DNA of 64,000 nt. Source: Collinsella aerofaciens (lineage in GTDB: Bacteria; Actinomycetota; Coriobacteriia; Coriobacteriales; Coriobacteriaceae). Numbering within the stretch: position 1 is the first letter of the stretch; each line of letters begins with the position of its first letter. The translations under genes and the position numbers were made by a program. The DNA lies in contig NZ_SPFY01000002.1 in NCBI RefSeq assembly GCF_005844325.1, positions 98,013 through 162,012 of the forward strand. The letters run 5' to 3'. Of this stretch, positions 62,200-64,000 are shown one piece after another. The notes under the pieces are model-generated. The model did not search any database. It had not been told where the DNA came from and was given only the letters and a program-made list of their open reading frames with translations.

Positions 62200-63210
62200 A
62201 TGGCTAAAGCAAGCGTCCGCGAGATCAGCCGCATTACCGGCTTTTCGCCCGCAACCGTGTCCAACGCGCTCAACCGCAAGCGCAGCGTGAGCGAGGAGAC
62301 CGCCAAGGTCATCCTGGAGTGCGCGCAGTCGCTTGGCTATCAGCAGTCGACGCAGCTCGAGAGCATCCAGTTTGTGCTTGCGCGCAAGACGGGCGCCATC
62401 CTGGACGAGAGCACCTTCCATCCCGCGGTCATCGAGGGCGTGGAGCGCCAGGCGCGTCGCCACGGCATGAGCACGAGCTTTGTCTCGCTCGACTTTAGCG
62501 ACCTGGACGCCGTGCGCCCGCAGGTCGAGGGCCTGATCGCCGACCCGTCGGCCGCCATCGTGCTGATGGGTACCGAGCTGGGCGAGGAGGACTACGCCCT
62601 GTTCGCCGACGCTGCCGCCCACCTGATTGTGCTCGACGGCTGGAGCGATCGCCAGTACTTCGATGCCGTAGTCATCGCCAACACCGATTCGGTGCTGCGT
62701 GCCGTGGACTACCTTATCGAGAAAGGCCACAGGCAAATCGGCTATCTGGCGGGCGACCTTCGGATCCGCAACTTTAAGGACCGCGAGCGCGGCTATCGCC
62801 AAGCGCTTGAGGACGCGGATCTTGAGGCCAACCCGACATGGCGCGTCACACTGGGCACCACGCTCGAAGGTGCTTATCGCGACATGGGCGCATGGCTCGA
62901 CAGCGTCTCGCGCGACGACCTGCCGACGGCTTTCTTTGCCGAAAACGACGTGCTCGCCGTAGGCGCCATGCGCGCGCTGAACGAGCACGGCATACGTGTC
63001 CCCGAGGATGTCTCAATCATCGGCTTTGACGATCTGTCTCTGGGCGCCTTCTCCAATCCGCCGCTCACCACGGTGCACGTTCCCAAGCACGAGGTGGGCG
63101 AGATCGCGGTGCGCCGCCTGGTGGGCAACATCCGCAATCCCAAGAGCTATACCTGCAAGACGGCCGTATCGACCTATTTTGTCGAGCGCCAAAGCGTGCG
63201 CGAGATCTAG
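62200..63210 (+). CDS. LacI-family transcriptional regulator
   Basis: A 336-residue regulator with an N-terminal helix-turn-helix (SVREISRITGFSPATVSNAL then NRKRSVSEETAKV), a hinge near 50-60 and a periplasmic-binding-protein-like effector domain (65-336, with FFAENDVLAVGAMRALNEHG and VSIIGFDDLSLGAFSNPPLT). It lies 182 bases after the beta-glucosidase on the same strand and may add a second layer of control to that operon, though its true target is unknown. AGGGGGAACG precedes ATG 62200. Confidence 0.93.
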   Translation: MAKASVREISRITGFSPATVSNALNRKRSVSEETAKVILECAQSLGYQQSTQLESIQFVLARKTGAILDESTFHPAVIEGVERQARRHGMSTSFVSLDFSDLDAVRPQVEGLIADPSAAIVLMGTELGEEDYALFADAAAHLIVLDGWSDRQYFDAVVIANTDSVLRAVDYLIEKGHRQIGYLAGDLRIRNFKDRERGYRQALEDADLEANPTWRVTLGTTLEGAYRDMGAWLDSVSRDDLPTAFFAENDVLAVGAMRALNEHGIRVPEDVSIIGFDDLSLGAFSNPPLTTVHVPKHEVGEIAVRRLVGNIRNPKSYTCKTAVSTYFVERQSVREI

Positions 63211-63272
63211 TCGGAACGGCGCCAGACCCCAGAGCGGAAAAGTCCTTCTAGATTACCTAGAATGATTTTTCT

Positions 63273-63307
63273 GGGACGGGGATTTAAAACTCATTGATCC
63301 CCGTCCC
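63273..63307. repeat. GGGACGGGGAT palindrome before luxS
   Basis: GGGACGGGGAT (63273-63283) pairs perfectly with ATCCCCGTCCC (63297-63307) over a 13-base loop. It is the first of two such palindromes in the luxS upstream region. Confidence 0.65.
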
Positions 63308-63320
63308 GGGTAGCTCATTT

Positions 63321-63387
63321 GGGACGGGGCTTTTTTGACTGGTATGATTGGTGCGACCATTCGAACCAGCTAAAAGAGCCCCGTCCC
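63321..63387. repeat. Second GGGACGGGG palindrome, spanning the luxS promoter
   Basis: GGGACGGGGCT (63321-63331, followed by TTTTT) pairs with AGCCCCGTCCC (63377-63387, preceded by AAAAG). The -10-like element lies in its loop, so the two arms flank the start of transcription. Confidence 0.6.
63340..63348 (+). promoter_or_regulatory. Extended -10 promoter of luxS
   Basis: TGGTATGAT fits the TGnTATAAT extended -10 form. Initiation would fall near 63355, giving a leader of about 58 bases. Confidence 0.5.
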
Positions 63388-63412
63388 AATTTAACTACCG
63401 AGAGGATCTGCC

Positions 63413-63901
63413 ATGGAGCGTATCGCGAGTTTTTCCGTTGACCATCTGCTGCTCGAGCCCGGCGTGTATGTGAGCCGCATCGACCGCGATCCGGCGACCG
63501 GCGCCGCCGTCACCACCTTTGACCTGCGCCTGACCACGCCCAATAAGGAGCCGGTCATGAACACGGCCGAGTGCCACACCATCGAGCACCTGGGTGCCAC
63601 GTTCCTTCGCAATCATGCCGAGTGGTCGAGCCGCATTGTCTACTTTGGTCCCATGGGCTGCCGCACAGGCTTTTACCTGGTTGTTTTTGGTGAGCTGACG
63701 AGCGAGGAGATTCTGCCGCTCGTGCGTGAGCTGTTCGAGTTTGTCGCCAGCTTTGAGGGCGATGTCCCCGGTGCTGCTCCTGAGGAGTGCGGTAACTACC
63801 TGGACCAGAACCTCCCCATGGCAAACTGGCTCGCACGCCGCTACCTTGACCGCGACCTGGCCGATATCGACGAGAAGCACCTGCACTATCAGCAGGCGTA
63901 A
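63413..63901 (+). CDS. luxS: S-ribosylhomocysteine lyase
   Basis: A 162-residue zinc enzyme that splits S-ribosylhomocysteine into homocysteine and the AI-2 precursor DPD. Zinc ligands are His55 and His59 (CHTIEH) and a late Cys in EECGNYLDQNL. The catalytic Cys83 is in GPMGCRTGFY. The length is normal. AGAGGA lies 7 bases before the ATG. It is alone and preceded by the GGGACGGGG palindromes. The pfs (mtnN) gene is not in the window. Confidence 0.95.
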   Translation: MERIASFSVDHLLLEPGVYVSRIDRDPATGAAVTTFDLRLTTPNKEPVMNTAECHTIEHLGATFLRNHAEWSSRIVYFGPMGCRTGFYLVVFGELTSEEILPLVRELFEFVASFEGDVPGAAPEECGNYLDQNLPMANWLARRYLDRDLADIDEKHLHYQQA

Positions 63902-63945
63902 GGCTGCTGGCAGGAATAGCGTTTGCGCCAGAAGCGCTCCCGCTC

Positions 63946-64000
63946 TGAACTGCACCCCAAAACCTGGACGGCTTAAATAAGAACTACGCCGCAAGGGACT
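63946..64000. mobile_element. Probable left end of an IS3-family (IS150-like) element, cut by the window
   Basis: From 63946 the sequence reads TGAACTGCACCCC, then AAAACCTGGAC. This is close to terminal inverted repeats of IS150-group IS3 elements, which start TGnACTGCACCC. No transposase frame can be confirmed in the 55 bases that remain. Confidence 0.55.

Overview
The window looks like a chromosomal segment of a Coriobacteriia member, most likely Collinsella. The support is indirect: about 60% G+C with dense GC3-biased genes, an Ech-type hydrogenase operon, an NRAMP-related magnesium transporter of the kind known from Eggerthella, a LAATG (class E-type) sortase signal, and a membrane-bound LuxR-family regulator of a type expanded in Coriobacteriia. 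No rRNA, prophage or CRISPR array is present. One tRNA (initiator Met) was found.

Layout. 1-4.4 kb: end of a YqeY-like gene, a four-gene polar amino-acid ABC importer (ATPase, Tat-type lipoprotein receptor, two permeases) and a cytidylate-kinase-like gene. 4.4-7.3 kb: a membrane LuxR regulator divergent from a sortase-anchored surface protein. 7.3-7.7 kb: an array of regularly spaced, alternating inverted repeats. 7.8-14 kb, minus strand: an NfnAB-like pair, pth, prs and glmU. 14-17.3 kb: a complete ECF vitamin-type transporter (T, fused A1-A2, S). 17.4-22.5 kb: exoA, sirtuin, a folP-folK fusion with a large insertion, a degenerate biotin-ligase homologue and coaX. 22.6-25.3 kb: tRNA-fMet, a second copy of the alternating repeat array, and an old-yellow-enzyme-type reductase. 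25.4-26.1 kb: an AT-rich patch with an orphan helix-turn-helix gene. 26.3-31.9 kb: the ech operon with echA and echB fused. 32.0-32.7 kb: three long hairpin elements of one family and no protein gene. 32.7-41.5 kb: a two-component system divergent from an ABC-2 exporter, then a MacB/FtsX-type ABC system. 41.6-49.9 kb: DUF362 ferredoxin-like protein, alpha/beta hydrolase, HlyIII, CorC-like protein, a stand-alone cyanophycin-synthetase N-domain protein, YtxH and PRC-barrel proteins, and a polysaccharide-deacetylase-like protein without its histidine ligands. 50.2-53.4 kb: an MgtE-N/CBS membrane protein coupled to an NRAMP-related transporter. 53.5-64 kb: an acyltransferase, ribokinase plus nucleoside hydrolase, an antiterminator-controlled beta-glucoside PTS operon with a LacI regulator, luxS, and what looks like the end of an IS3-family element at the right edge.

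How the genes fit together. Ech (ferredoxin and H2, coupled to ion pumping) and NfnAB (ferredoxin, NADH and NADPH) suggest a fermentative anaerobe that balances reduced ferredoxin through hydrogen and transhydrogenation. Peptide or amino-acid uptake, beta-glucoside PTS and nucleoside salvage supply carbon. The MgtE-like plus NRAMP-like pair points to magnesium handling.

The most unusual material is non-coding. Two arrays have 15-bp half-sites in strict 80-81 bp repeats with 25-bp loops (7361-7657 and 22872-23087). A triplet of structured hairpin elements has a conserved core and variable but self-complementary outer stems (32016-32668). Many small palindromes share a GGGGACAG-like core. All functional statements rest on sequence reading alone; no database search was possible.
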